Positions 6,697 through 15,631 of a stretch of 64,000 nt of DNA are shown here, one piece after another; within the stretch, counting starts at the first letter, position 1; each line of letters opens with the position of its first letter. Position numbers and translations under genes: made by a program. This stretch comes from Streptomyces sp. PsTaAH-137 (GTDB lineage Bacteria; Actinomycetota; Actinomycetes; Streptomycetales; Streptomycetaceae): the NCBI RefSeq assembly GCF_003259365.1, contig NZ_QLLY01000018.1:1-64000 (forward strand). The letters run 5' to 3'. The notes below the pieces were generated by a model. The model had not been told where the DNA came from. It saw nothing but the letters and a program-made list of their open reading frames with translations, and searched no databases.

Positions 6697-7829
6697 AGAG
6701 CGCGCTCAAGGAAGCCGCCAGGCACGAGGTCGACCGGCACACCGAGGAACTGATCGGACTCTCCGAGCGGCTGCACGCGGACCCGGAGACCGCCTGGGAG
6801 GAGCACCGGGCCGCGGCCACCGTCCCGGAGCTGCTCGACCGCGCCGGATTCGACGTGACCTCCGCCTACTTGGGCCTGGACACCGCCTTCCACGCCACGT
6901 TCGGCGGCGGCCCCGTGCGCATCGCGCTGTGCGCCGAGTACGACGCGCTGCCCGGCCTCGGGCACGCGTGCGGGCACAACCTCATCGCGGCGAGCTCCGT
7001 CGGCGCCGCCCTCGGCCTGGCCGCCGTCGCCGACGACGCCGGGCTCACCGTCGAGGTCTACGGAACCCCCGCCGAGGAGGGCGGCGGCGGCAAGATCGAG
7101 ATGCTCGACCGCGGCGCCTTCACCGGCGTGGACCTCGCGATGATGGCGCACCCGGCACCGGTCGACGTCGCCGAGGCCCGCCCCTTCGCCGTCAGCCACT
7201 CCAAGATCTCGTACACCGGGAAGTCCGCGCACGCCGCCGCCTACCCGGAGGCCGGGATCAACGCGGCCGACGCCTTCACCGTCGCCCAGGTGGCCATCGG
7301 CCTGCTGCGTCAGCAACTGCCGTCATCGGCACGCGTGCACGGGGTGGTGACGCACGCCGGGGACGCGCCCAACGCCATCCCGGAGCGGTCGAGCGGACGC
7401 TGGTACGTCCGCGCCGAGACCCTCGCGGAACTCGCCGCACTCGAACCGCGCGTCATGCGCGCCTTCGAGGCGGGCGCGCTGGCCACCGGCTGCGACCTGG
7501 AGATTGAACCGGAGAGCAAGCCGTACGCGGAGTTCCGCACCGACGGGACGGCGCTCGGCCACTACCGCGCCAACGCCCTCGCCCTGGGACGGGAGTTCGC
7601 GCCACCCGGCCAGGCCGCACGGATGAACCGCGCCTCCACCGACATGGGCAACGTCTCCCAACGGGTGCCCGCCATCCACCCGTACATCGGCATCGGCTCC
7701 CTGCCCGCCACCAACCACCAGCACGAGTTCGCCGCGCACTGCGTCGGCGGCACGGCGGAACGCGCCCTGCTCGACGCCGCCGTGGCACTGGCCTGGACCG
7801 GCATCGACCGCGGCGCACCCGCGCTCTGA
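6693..7829 (+). CDS. M20 family amidohydrolase
   Basis: A 378-residue zinc-dependent amidohydrolase of the M20D group (AbgB/carboxypeptidase Ss1/aminoacylase-like). Metal-binding motifs are AEYDALP (81-87), GHACGHN (90-96) and PAEEGGGG, with Glu128/129 as catalytic base and ligand. The inserted dimerisation domain begins near KISYTGKSAHAAAYPEAGINAADA. Members cleave amide bonds of N-acyl amino acids or aminobenzoyl-glutamate-like compounds. The start is a GTG inside the preceding stop (GTGA) with GGGAGA seven bases before. The enzyme probably releases an amino acid or ammonia from the oxidised substrate of this operon. Confidence 0.85.
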   Translation: MKSALKEAARHEVDRHTEELIGLSERLHADPETAWEEHRAAATVPELLDRAGFDVTSAYLGLDTAFHATFGGGPVRIALCAEYDALPGLGHACGHNLIAASSVGAALGLAAVADDAGLTVEVYGTPAEEGGGGKIEMLDRGAFTGVDLAMMAHPAPVDVAEARPFAVSHSKISYTGKSAHAAAYPEAGINAADAFTVAQVAIGLLRQQLPSSARVHGVVTHAGDAPNAIPERSSGRWYVRAETLAELAALEPRVMRAFEAGALATGCDLEIEPESKPYAEFRTDGTALGHYRANALALGREFAPPGQAARMNRASTDMGNVSQRVPAIHPYIGIGSLPATNHQHEFAAHCVGGTAERALLDAAVALAWTGIDRGAPAL

Positions 7830-7886
7830 GGACCGACGGCACCCGCACCGCCCCGGTACCTCACCCCATCCCCCAAGGAGGCGCGT

Positions 7887-9260
7887 ATGCCCACCCGCCA
7901 CAGCAGTGCCCCGACGGAAACCGCGGCCGAGCCGGCCACCGACGTGGTCACCCTGCGCAGGAGCGTCGCCGCCGGAGCCGTCGGCGTGTTCGTGCACTGG
8001 TTCGACTGGGCCGCGTACGCCTATCTCGCCGGAACCGTCGCGACCGTCTTCTTCCCGTCCGACGACAGGACCACCGGACTGCTCGCCGTGTTCGGCGTGT
8101 TCGCCGTCTCGTTCGGCATCCGGCCGATCGGAGCCCTGGTGTTCGGGCCGCTCGGCGACCGCATCGGCCGCAAGCGCACCCTCTCCCTGGTCATCTTCAT
8201 GATGTCCGGCGCGACGCTGACCATCGGCCTGCTCCCCGGGTACGACTCGATCGGCATCGCCGCCCCGATCCTCCTGGTGGCCCTGCGGCTGATCCAGGGC
8301 TTCGCCGCGGGCGGCGAGTTCGGCAGCGCGGCCAGCTTCCTCGCCGAGAGCGCGCCGCGCCGCCGCCGCGGGTTCGGCGTGAGCTGGCTGGAGGTCGGCT
8401 CCCTGCTCGGCTTCCTCGCCGGCTCGTTCGTCTTCCTGCTGCTGTCCTCCGGCCTCGACGACGCCCAGCTCACCGCCTGGGGCTGGCGCATCCCTTTCCT
8501 CGTCGCCGCGCCGCTCGGCATCATCGGCTTCATCATCCGCAACAAGATCGAGGACACCCCCGAGTACCGGGCCCTGGAGGCGAACGACGCCGTTCCGAGC
8601 AGTCCTGCCCGGGAGCTGTTCCGCTCCCACAAGCGCGAACTGCTCCAGGCGGCGGGCCTGATGACGGCCATGCACGTCCCCTTCTACGCCGTCCTCACCT
8701 ACCTCGTCACCTACGAGACCGACCACCTGGGACACTCGGCCGACAACGCGGCCCTGCTGTCCACCGTCATCTCCCTGCTCGGACTGGTGCTGGTGCCGCT
8801 GTTCGGCGGCCTCTCCGACCGGGTGGGGCGCAAACCGGTGTTCGTCGGGGCGACGGTGGCCCTGCTGGTCCTGTCCACCCCGGCGTTCCTGCTGATGCGC
8901 ACCGGGCTCGTCGGAACGTGGATCGCCGGTCTGCTGCTCGGCGCGATCCTCGCGGCCATCCTCGGCACGTACGCGGTGTGGTCGGCGGAGGTCTTCCCCA
9001 CCCGCACCCGGCAGAGCGGGCTCTCCGTCGCCTACAACGTCACCGCCGCGCTGTTCGCCGGCACCGTGCCCTACCTGATGACCGTGCTCATCTCCGCGAC
9101 GGGCAGCACCCTCGTGCCCGGCCCATACCTGATGGTCTTTGCCGTCGGCGGCCTGGTCGCCGCCCTGTCCCTGAAGGAGACCGCAGGGTCCGCCCTGCTG
9201 CGCCCCGAGGACGTCGCGGAGCCGGCCGGTGCCGCCGAGCCGGTCGCCGAGCGCGTGTAG
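7887..9260 (+). CDS. MFS transporter, metabolite:H+ symporter (MHS) family
   Basis: A 457-residue, 12-helix major facilitator carrier of the MHS branch (ProP, ShiA, KgtP relatives). The inter-helix loop DRIGRKRTLSLVIFMM is the MFS signature after helix 2, and DRVGRKPVF repeats it in the second half. LIQGFAAGGEFGSAASFLAE is typical of MHS carriers, and FVHWFDWAAYAYLAG is the usual helix-1 region. AAGGAGG stands directly before the ATG at 7887. These carriers import organic acids, betaines or amino acids with protons; here it should bring in the substrate of the upstream enzymes. Confidence 0.87.
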   Translation: MPTRHSSAPTETAAEPATDVVTLRRSVAAGAVGVFVHWFDWAAYAYLAGTVATVFFPSDDRTTGLLAVFGVFAVSFGIRPIGALVFGPLGDRIGRKRTLSLVIFMMSGATLTIGLLPGYDSIGIAAPILLVALRLIQGFAAGGEFGSAASFLAESAPRRRRGFGVSWLEVGSLLGFLAGSFVFLLLSSGLDDAQLTAWGWRIPFLVAAPLGIIGFIIRNKIEDTPEYRALEANDAVPSSPARELFRSHKRELLQAAGLMTAMHVPFYAVLTYLVTYETDHLGHSADNAALLSTVISLLGLVLVPLFGGLSDRVGRKPVFVGATVALLVLSTPAFLLMRTGLVGTWIAGLLLGAILAAILGTYAVWSAEVFPTRTRQSGLSVAYNVTAALFAGTVPYLMTVLISATGSTLVPGPYLMVFAVGGLVAALSLKETAGSALLRPEDVAEPAGAAEPVAERV

Positions 9261-9310
9261 GCGGCGCATAGGGTCGGGCGGACACGGTCCACCGCGCACA
9301 AGGGTCTCGC

Positions 9311-10234
9311 ATGACGTCACCGCTGGGTTTCACCCTCGTTCAGCTGCGCTACTTCCTGGTCGCCGCCGAGCGCGGGTCGATGACGGAGGCGTCGGCGGAG
9401 CTGCACATCGCGCAGTCCGCCGTGTCCGCCGCGGTCTACAACCTGGAGCGGGAGCTCCAGGTGCAGCTGTTCATCCGGCGCCGGGGCCGCGGGCTGACCC
9501 TGACGCCCGCGGGGGAGCGGCTCCAGCAGCAGGCCAGGGAGCTGCTGGCCCGGGCCCGCGAGGTCGAGCGCGAGGCCCGGGGAGATGGCGAGACGCTCAC
9601 CGGCCCCGTCACCGTCGGCTGCTTCGTGACCCTGGCCCCCTACTACCTGCCCCTGCTCTTCAGCGAGTGCACCCGGCGCCACCCGGGCATCCAGATCGAC
9701 GTGGTGGAGGCGGAGACGGACCAGCTCGTCCAGGCGCTGGCGGCGGGCCGCATCGACTTCGCCCTCACCTACGGCCTCGGCCTGTCGTCGGAGCCCGACC
9801 TGCGCACCGAGACGATCGCCGAGGCCCCCGCCTACGTCATCGTCCCCGCCGGGCACCCGCTAGCCGGGCAGGGCAGCGTGGAGCTGGCCGAACTGTCCGC
9901 CGAACCGCTCGTCCTGCTGGACCTGCCGCACAGCCGCGACTACTTCCACTCCCTGGTCGCCGCCACCGGCACCGCACCCGACGTCCGCTACCGCACCCAA
10001 AGCTATGAGACCGTGCGCTCCCTGGTCGCCCGGGGCCTCGGCTACTCCGTGCTCAACCAGCGGCCGTCGACCAGCCAGACCTACGGCGGCGGCGAGGTCG
10101 CCGAACTCGCCCTCCGCGACGGCGGCCCGCCGCTCGAAGTGAAGATCGCCGCGGTCGGCGGTGTGGCCCAGACCCCGCGCGCCCGCGCGGTGATGGACGT
10201 ACTGCGCGACATCGCGCCGCGGCCCGCCGCCTGA
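9311..10234 (+). CDS. LysR family transcriptional regulator
   Basis: A 307-residue LysR regulator. A winged helix at residues 1-60 (TLVQLRYFLVAAERGSMTEASAELHIAQSAVSAAVYNLEREL) is followed by a periplasmic-binding-like effector domain. It lies 50 bp after the MFS gene on the same strand and is probably the last gene of the operon. This differs from the usual divergent LysR layout. The effector is presumably the transported compound or a catabolite. Its 3' end almost abuts the convergent TetR gene (4 bp between the stops). Confidence 0.87.
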   Translation: MTSPLGFTLVQLRYFLVAAERGSMTEASAELHIAQSAVSAAVYNLERELQVQLFIRRRGRGLTLTPAGERLQQQARELLARAREVEREARGDGETLTGPVTVGCFVTLAPYYLPLLFSECTRRHPGIQIDVVEAETDQLVQALAAGRIDFALTYGLGLSSEPDLRTETIAEAPAYVIVPAGHPLAGQGSVELAELSAEPLVLLDLPHSRDYFHSLVAATGTAPDVRYRTQSYETVRSLVARGLGYSVLNQRPSTSQTYGGGEVAELALRDGGPPLEVKIAAVGGVAQTPRARAVMDVLRDIAPRPAA

Positions 10235-10238
10235 GCTT

Positions 10239-10856
10239 CTACAGCGCGGCGCAGCCCGTCACGGCCCGCGCGTGGGCGAGGACCAGCTCGCGGGCCCTGT
10301 CGCCGCGCAGCGCAGCGTTGTGGCTGACGATGTGCAGGCCGTAGCCGTCCTCCATAGCCACGAGGCCGTGCGCCAGATCGTGCGCGGACGCGGCGAGGGA
10401 GAACGCGCCGGTCGCGGCACCGACCTCCAGAGCGGTGGTGTAGAGCGCCACCTCCCGGGCGAAGAGCGAGGTCATCAGCTCGGCATGGCCGGGGCTGCGG
10501 CCGGCACGCCGGTGCAGCTCGTAGAGCAGCCCGTGCACGGCGTCCTCCGTGGTGCTGGGCAGCCCGCTCGCGATGAGCGCCCGCATCCGCGCCACGGAGT
10601 CCTCCGCCGCCGCTTCGTCGTACGCCCGCTGCCGGGAGGACAGAAAGCTCTCCACCGCGCCCCGGTGCACTTCGAGAACGAGGTCGTCGAGCTCCGGGTA
10701 GTAGTACAGCACCGAGCCCTGGGACACCCCTGCGGCGTCCGCGATGTCCTTGATGCGCAGCCCTTCGAGGCCGCGCCGTGCGATGGCCTGCCCGGCGGCG
10801 GAGACGAGGGCCTCTCTGCGTGCCGTCTGGTTGCGTGGTCTGCCGACTTTGCCCAT
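10239..10856 (-). CDS. TetR family transcriptional regulator
   Basis: A 205-residue TetR repressor. The helix-turn-helix lies at about residues 12-58 (ALVSAAGQAIARRGLEGLRIKDIADAAGVSQGSVLYYYPELDDLV); the rest is an all-helical ligand domain. It is divergent from the aldehyde dehydrogenase gene, and the gap between them holds a dyad at 10884-10900. It likely represses that gene and possibly the aminotransferase and permease behind it, being released by an amine or aldehyde. This role is inferred from position. Confidence 0.87.
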   Translation of the reverse strand: MGKVGRPRNQTARREALVSAAGQAIARRGLEGLRIKDIADAAGVSQGSVLYYYPELDDLVLEVHRGAVESFLSSRQRAYDEAAAEDSVARMRALIASGLPSTTEDAVHGLLYELHRRAGRSPGHAELMTSLFAREVALYTTALEVGAATGAFSLAASAHDLAHGLVAMEDGYGLHIVSHNAALRGDRARELVLAHARAVTGCAAL

Positions 10857-10883
10857 GGCGGTTAATTCTCTGTTACCCGGACC

Positions 10884-10900
10884 AACTTCTGCAAGAAGTT
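10884..10900. promoter_or_regulatory. Putative TetR operator
   Basis: Inverted repeat AACTTC-TGCAA-GAAGTT, 28 bp upstream of the TetR start, with weaker outer arms (ACCCG at 10875, CGGGT at 10901). A second imperfect dyad, TTTGA...TCAAA at 10934-10951, lies nearer the aldehyde dehydrogenase gene. The 248-bp gap holds no other gene. Confidence 0.5.
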
Positions 10901-11104
10901 CGGGTCATTGGCATTGACGGCGGCTGAACGGATTGTTTGAATCTCGACTCAAAGAAGTCGCCCGGCCCGCTGGGGCGGAGCCGACTCGCCGTCACGCCGC
11001 CCACCCCGGCGGACGCCGGAACTCCTCCTACTCGGCCCTGGCCCCACGAGATCCGGCCGGGCGCCGGTTCGCCCGGATCCCCTACGCATTGCGAAGGCCA
11101 CCGC

Positions 11105-12577
11105 ATGACGACGTACTCGCACTGGCGGCAGCGCGCCACCGAACTCGAGCCCCGCACCCGGCTGTTCATCGACGGTGCGTGGGCCGACCCCTCCGAAGGC
11201 CGGTGGCTGGCCACCGTGAATCCCGCGACCGGCAAGACCACCGCCGAGGTCGCGGTCGGCACGGTCGCCGACGTCGACCGCGCCGTGCGCGCGGCCCGCA
11301 CCTCCTTCGAGGACGGCCGCTGGTCGCGCACGGCCCCCGCCGAGCGCAAGCGCGTCCTGCTGAAGCTGGCCGGCCTCATCGAGGCGCACGCCGAGGAGCT
11401 CGCTCTCTGCGACACCCTCGACATGGGCAAGCCGATCGCGGAGTCGTACGGCACCGACGTGCCCGGCGCCGCCGGATGCTTCGCCTGGTACGCCGAAGCC
11501 CTCGACAAGCTCTACGACGAGGTGGCACCGGCGCCGCCCGGCGAGCTCGCCCTGATCCGCCGCGCCCCGCTGGGTGTCGTCGGCGCGGTGGTTCCGTGGA
11601 ACTTCCCTCTCGACATAGCGAGTTGGAAGCTGGCGCCCGCTCTGGCGGCGGGCAACAGCGTCGTCCTCAAGCCCGCCGAGCAGTCACCGCTCTCGGCGCT
11701 GCTGCTGGCCGAACTCGCCGCGCAGGCAGGCCTTCCCGACGGCGTGCTGAACGTCGTCCCCGGCCCCGGCGAGATCACCGGCCGCGCCCTCGGCCTCCAC
11801 CCGGACGTCGACACACTGGTGTTCACCGGGTCGACCGATGTCGCCAAGCGGTTCCTCGCCTACGCGGCCGAGTCGAACATGAAGCAGGTGTGGCCCGAGG
11901 CCGGCGGAAAGAGCCCGAACCTGGTCTTCGCCGACGCGGACCTGGAGGCCGCCGCGGAGCGCGCCGCCTGGGGCTTCGCCTACAACGCCGGGCAGGTGTG
12001 CTCCGCCAACACCCGTCTCCTCGTCGAGGCGTCCGTCGCCGAGGAGTTCACGGCCCGGGTCGCCGAGCACGCCCGTAGCTGGACACCGGGCGACCCGCTG
12101 GACCCCGCCACCCGGCTCGGCCCGCTCGTCGACGAGCACCAGGTGACACGTGTGCTGGACGCGGTGCGGTCCTCGGGCGGCACCCTCGTGTGCGGCGGCA
12201 CCCGCCCCGACCTCGACGGCGCCTACCTGGACCCCACGGTCGTCACCGGCCTCGGCCCCGACGCCCCGCTCGTCCGCGACGAACTGTTCGGCCCCGTCCT
12301 GACGGTGCTGCCCTTCCGCGACGAGGCGGAAGCGGTCCGCCTCGCGAACGACTCCGCCTACGGGCTGGCCGCGTCCGTGTGGACGCGCGACCTCGGCCGC
12401 GCCCACCGCGTCGCCGGCGCCCTGCGCGCCGGCACGGTCTCCGTCAACACCGTCGACGCGCTCAGCCCGTTTACCCCCTTCGGCGGCTTCAAGCAGTCCG
12501 GCCACGGCCGCGACCTCTCCCTGCACTCCTTCGACAAGTACACGGGCCTGAAGACCACCTGGATCGCCTACGGCTGA
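11105..12577 (+). CDS. NAD(P)-dependent aldehyde dehydrogenase, aminoaldehyde type
   Basis: A 490-residue aldehyde dehydrogenase. Catalytic Cys299 lies in GQVCSANTR, the general base Glu265 in WPEAGGKSP, the oxyanion Asn in WNFP (165-168), and the NAD-binding stretch is VFTGSTDVAKRF. The EAGGKSPN form and the overall sequence resemble gamma-glutamyl-gamma-aminobutyraldehyde dehydrogenase (PuuC) and related aminoaldehyde dehydrogenases. The frame stays open upstream, but the ATG at 11105 begins the conserved N-terminus. The aminotransferase and amino acid permease that follow fit oxidation of aldehydes formed from polyamines or omega-amino acids. Specificity is inferred. Confidence 0.85.
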   Translation: MTTYSHWRQRATELEPRTRLFIDGAWADPSEGRWLATVNPATGKTTAEVAVGTVADVDRAVRAARTSFEDGRWSRTAPAERKRVLLKLAGLIEAHAEELALCDTLDMGKPIAESYGTDVPGAAGCFAWYAEALDKLYDEVAPAPPGELALIRRAPLGVVGAVVPWNFPLDIASWKLAPALAAGNSVVLKPAEQSPLSALLLAELAAQAGLPDGVLNVVPGPGEITGRALGLHPDVDTLVFTGSTDVAKRFLAYAAESNMKQVWPEAGGKSPNLVFADADLEAAAERAAWGFAYNAGQVCSANTRLLVEASVAEEFTARVAEHARSWTPGDPLDPATRLGPLVDEHQVTRVLDAVRSSGGTLVCGGTRPDLDGAYLDPTVVTGLGPDAPLVRDELFGPVLTVLPFRDEAEAVRLANDSAYGLAASVWTRDLGRAHRVAGALRAGTVSVNTVDALSPFTPFGGFKQSGHGRDLSLHSFDKYTGLKTTWIAYG

Positions 12578-12632
12578 CCCGGCCCCACCCGCCCGTCACA
12601 CCCTCGCCACCCACCACCCAGGAGCCGTCCCC

Positions 12633-13985
12633 ATGACCCTCGACACCGCGGACCTCGCCCGCCTCGACCGGGCGCACATCATCCACCCCTACCTGCCCGG
12701 CAGCGCCACCGAGCGCGTCGTGATGACCGACGGGGCGGGCTGCCGCCTCACCGACTCCGAGGGCCGGAGCTACCTCGACGCCACCGGCGGCCTGTGGCTC
12801 GCCCAAGTGGGCCACGGGCGGACCGAGTTGGCCGACGTCGCCCACGAGCAGATGAAGAAGCTCGAGTACTTCACCAGTTTCTGGGAGTTCTCCAACGACC
12901 GGGCCATCGCCCTGGCCGCCCGCCTCGCCTCGATCGCCCCGGACCCGCTGAACCACGTGTACTTCACCTCCGGCGGCTCGGAGGGCAACGAGGCGGCCAT
13001 CAAGATGGCCCGCTACTACCACCACCGCCGCGGCGACACGGACCGCACCTGGATCCTGGCGCGCGACAAGGCCTACCACGGCATCGGCTACGGCGGCGGC
13101 TCGGCCACCGGCTTCCCGCTCTACCACGAGGGCTTCGCCCCGATGATGCCGCACGTCTCGCACCTCACCCCGCCGTGGCCCTACCGCACCGACCTCTACG
13201 GCGGTCAGGACCCCACCGACTTCCTCGTCCGGGAGCTGGAGGAGCGCATCGCGGAGATCGGCCCGCAGAACATCGCGGCGATGATCGGCGAGCCCATCAT
13301 GGGCGTCGGCGGCATGCTCGTCCCGCCCGCCGACTACTGGCCCCGGGTCCGCGAGGTCCTCGACCGGCACGGCATCCTGCTGATCTTCGACGAGGTCGTC
13401 ACCGCGTACGGCCGCGTGGGGGAGTGGTTCGCCGCCCAGTACTTCGACGTCACCCCCGACATCATCGTCACCGCCAAGGGCATCACCTCCGGCTACGTGC
13501 CGCTCGGCGCCCTGCTCGTCGGGGACCACGTCGCCGAGGTCCTGCTGCGCGACCACGGCTTCCCGATGGGCTACACGTACAACGGCCACCCGGTCGCCAC
13601 CGCGGTCGCCCTGGCCAACCTCGACATCATCGAGAAGGAGGGCCTGCTCGCCCGCGCCACCGGCCTCGGCGCCACCCTCCACGCCGAACTCCACTCCCAG
13701 CTGGGCGACTTGCCCGTCGTCGGCGAGGTCCGCTCGGTCGGCATGATGCTCGCCGTCGAACTCGTCGCGGACCGCGCCACCCGCACGCCGCTGCCGCTGA
13801 ACCCCGACCGGATGCCGCACGACGTCATCCGCCGCGAGACCGGCGTCATCGTCCGCGACTCCGCCCACAGCCTCGTCCTGTCCCCGCCGCTGATCATGAC
13901 CGAGGCCGAGGCCAAGGACGTGGCCGCCGCCTTGCGCGGAGTGCTGGAACGCACCGCGCCCACGGGCGAGATCCGCGCGGCCTGA
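12633..13985 (+). CDS. Class III PLP-dependent aminotransferase (omega-amino acid or polyamine type)
   Basis: A 450-residue fold-type I aminotransferase. The PLP lysine is Lys282 in TAKGITSGYVPLG, Asp253 of FDEVV binds the pyridine nitrogen, and SGGSEGNEAAIKMAR (113-127) forms the phosphate pocket. Relatives transfer the amino group of putrescine, beta-alanine or GABA to pyruvate or 2-oxoglutarate. It follows the aldehyde dehydrogenase by 55 bp and ends just before a strong hairpin. Together they form an amine-to-aldehyde-to-acid pair. Confidence 0.87.
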   Translation: MTLDTADLARLDRAHIIHPYLPGSATERVVMTDGAGCRLTDSEGRSYLDATGGLWLAQVGHGRTELADVAHEQMKKLEYFTSFWEFSNDRAIALAARLASIAPDPLNHVYFTSGGSEGNEAAIKMARYYHHRRGDTDRTWILARDKAYHGIGYGGGSATGFPLYHEGFAPMMPHVSHLTPPWPYRTDLYGGQDPTDFLVRELEERIAEIGPQNIAAMIGEPIMGVGGMLVPPADYWPRVREVLDRHGILLIFDEVVTAYGRVGEWFAAQYFDVTPDIIVTAKGITSGYVPLGALLVGDHVAEVLLRDHGFPMGYTYNGHPVATAVALANLDIIEKEGLLARATGLGATLHAELHSQLGDLPVVGEVRSVGMMLAVELVADRATRTPLPLNPDRMPHDVIRRETGVIVRDSAHSLVLSPPLIMTEAEAKDVAAALRGVLERTAPTGEIRAA

Positions 13986-13992
13986 CATGCCC

Positions 13993-14022
13993 GGGGAGGC
14001 CCGGTGACCGCCGGGCCTCCCC
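13993..14022 (+). terminator. Terminator after the aminotransferase gene
   Basis: Perfect 12-bp stem (GGGGAGGCCCGG and complement) with a 6-base loop, starting 8 bp after the stop at 13985. It suggests that the permease downstream has its own promoter or depends on read-through. Confidence 0.75.
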
Positions 14023-14116
14023 AGGCAGCCGCAACACCCCGACACGGAACCCCACGCCGTAGCCGCGCCCGCACGCGCCCCTCCGCAGTCCCCTCTCCCC
14101 GTCTAAGGAACTGCCC

Positions 14117-15616
14117 GTGTCCCCCGAACTCACGTCCACCGCATCGCGTGCTCCCGAAGCGCCGACCTCCCTGCACCGAAGCCTCCGGCGCTTCGACATC
14201 ACCGCCATGGCCATCGCCGCGGTCATCTCCTTCGACACCGTCGGCCAGATCGCCACCGGCGGAGGAGAGGCGGCCACCTGGACAGCGGCCCTCGCCCTCT
14301 TCTTCCTCGTCCCCTACGCCCTGCTGTTCGCCGAGACCGGAGCCGCGTTCCCGCAGGAGGGCGGCCCGTACGTATGGGTCAAGCTCGCCCTCGGCCGGCC
14401 CGCCGCCGCGCTGATCACCCTCTTCTACTGGGTGACCAACCCCATCTGGCTCGGCGGCTCCCTGGTCTTCCTCGCCGCCGAGACCTGGGACGGCTTCGTC
14501 TTCCACCTCGGCTCGGGCACCTTCGGCGACTACGCCTTCAAGCTGCTGTTCGTCTGGGCCGCCATCCTCACCGCCGTGGTGTCCCTGAGCCGCGGCAAGT
14601 GGATCACGACCGCGGGCGCGGTCGTGAAGGTGCTGGCACTGACCCTGTTCACCCTCACGGCCACGCTCTACGGCATCGAGCACGGCTTCCAGGGCCTGAC
14701 CGAATCCCGCTTCACCCCGACCGGGGCCGGCTTCCTGGCCCTCGTCCCCATCCTCCTCTTCGCCTACGTCGGCTTCGAGGCACCCAACGCCGCCGGCGAG
14801 GAGATGCACAACCCGCAGCGCGACGTCCCCGCGGCCCTCGGCCGGTCGGCCACCGTCGCTGCCTGCTGCTACCTCCTGCCCGTGCTCGCCCTCCTCGCCG
14901 TCGTCCCCGCCCAGCAGGTCACCGGCATCGGCGGCTTCATGGAAGGAGCCCGCCACGTCTACGGCGTCTACGGCCCGGCCGCGGGACCGCTGCTCACCGT
15001 CACCGCGGTCATGTTCGTCTTCGCCCTCCTCACCCAGGGCAGCGCCTGGATGATCGTCAGCGACCGGATGCAGGCCATGGCCGCCGCCGACGGAGGCTTC
15101 TTCGCCCGCTCGCTCGGCGCCTTCCACCCCCGTCTCGGCACGCCCGTGCGCACCAACCTGCTCTCCGGCGCGGTCGCCACGGTCTTCATGCTCACCGCCA
15201 TGCAACTCGCCGACGGCGACGCCGGTGCCGTCTTCGCCGTGGTGCTCACGGTCGCCGTCACCACGCTGCTGCTCTCCTACCTGGTGATCGTGCCCGCACT
15301 CGTCGTCCTCCGGCTGCGCCGCCCCGACGTCCCCCGCCCGTACCGCGTCCCCTTCGGCAACCGCGGCTTCCTCGCCTGCGCCGCCCTGGTGTACGCCTGG
15401 ATCCTGCTCGGCTCCTGGGCGGCGCTCTTCCCCGGCGTACTCGAAGGACTCTTCGGCATCGACTACGACTTCGGGGACGCCTGGGGCGTCTCCCGCCTGT
15501 CCTTCGAGGCCTTCACCCTCGGCACCGTCGCCCTGCTGCTCCTCGTGGGCGCGCTGGGCATGGCGGCGGCGCGGCGCGACGACCACCGGCTGGGGGCCGT
15601 CCGCGCCGACACCTGA
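14117..15616 (+). CDS. APC family amino acid/polyamine permease
   Basis: A 499-residue, 12-helix permease of the amino acid-polyamine-organocation superfamily. The discontinuous helix 1 is near DITAMAIAAVISFDTVGQIATGGGEA, and LLFAETGAAFPQEGGPYVWVKLALGRP is the conserved stretch after helix 2. GFEAPNAAGEEMHNPQRDVPAAL is the helix 6 to 7 segment typical of this group. GTG start at 14117 with AAGGAA before it. Placement after an aminotransferase and an aldehyde dehydrogenase suggests it imports the amine or amino acid they degrade. Confidence 0.87.
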   Translation: MSPELTSTASRAPEAPTSLHRSLRRFDITAMAIAAVISFDTVGQIATGGGEAATWTAALALFFLVPYALLFAETGAAFPQEGGPYVWVKLALGRPAAALITLFYWVTNPIWLGGSLVFLAAETWDGFVFHLGSGTFGDYAFKLLFVWAAILTAVVSLSRGKWITTAGAVVKVLALTLFTLTATLYGIEHGFQGLTESRFTPTGAGFLALVPILLFAYVGFEAPNAAGEEMHNPQRDVPAALGRSATVAACCYLLPVLALLAVVPAQQVTGIGGFMEGARHVYGVYGPAAGPLLTVTAVMFVFALLTQGSAWMIVSDRMQAMAAADGGFFARSLGAFHPRLGTPVRTNLLSGAVATVFMLTAMQLADGDAGAVFAVVLTVAVTTLLLSYLVIVPALVVLRLRRPDVPRPYRVPFGNRGFLACAALVYAWILLGSWAALFPGVLEGLFGIDYDFGDAWGVSRLSFEAFTLGTVALLLLVGALGMAAARRDDHRLGAVRADT

Positions 15617-15631
15617 GCCGGGAGGATCGGG

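Noticed and set aside
7323..9320. Minus-strand open frame of 665 codons opposite the M20 and MFS genes
   Set aside because: Gly/Glu/Arg-rich translation without any domain; explained by codon bias of the opposite strand.
10928..10934. CGGATTG, same as the -35 box of the SigK-type motif
   Set aside because: No CGAATT or CGGATT follows at 15-16 bp on the minus strand, so it is not a full copy.
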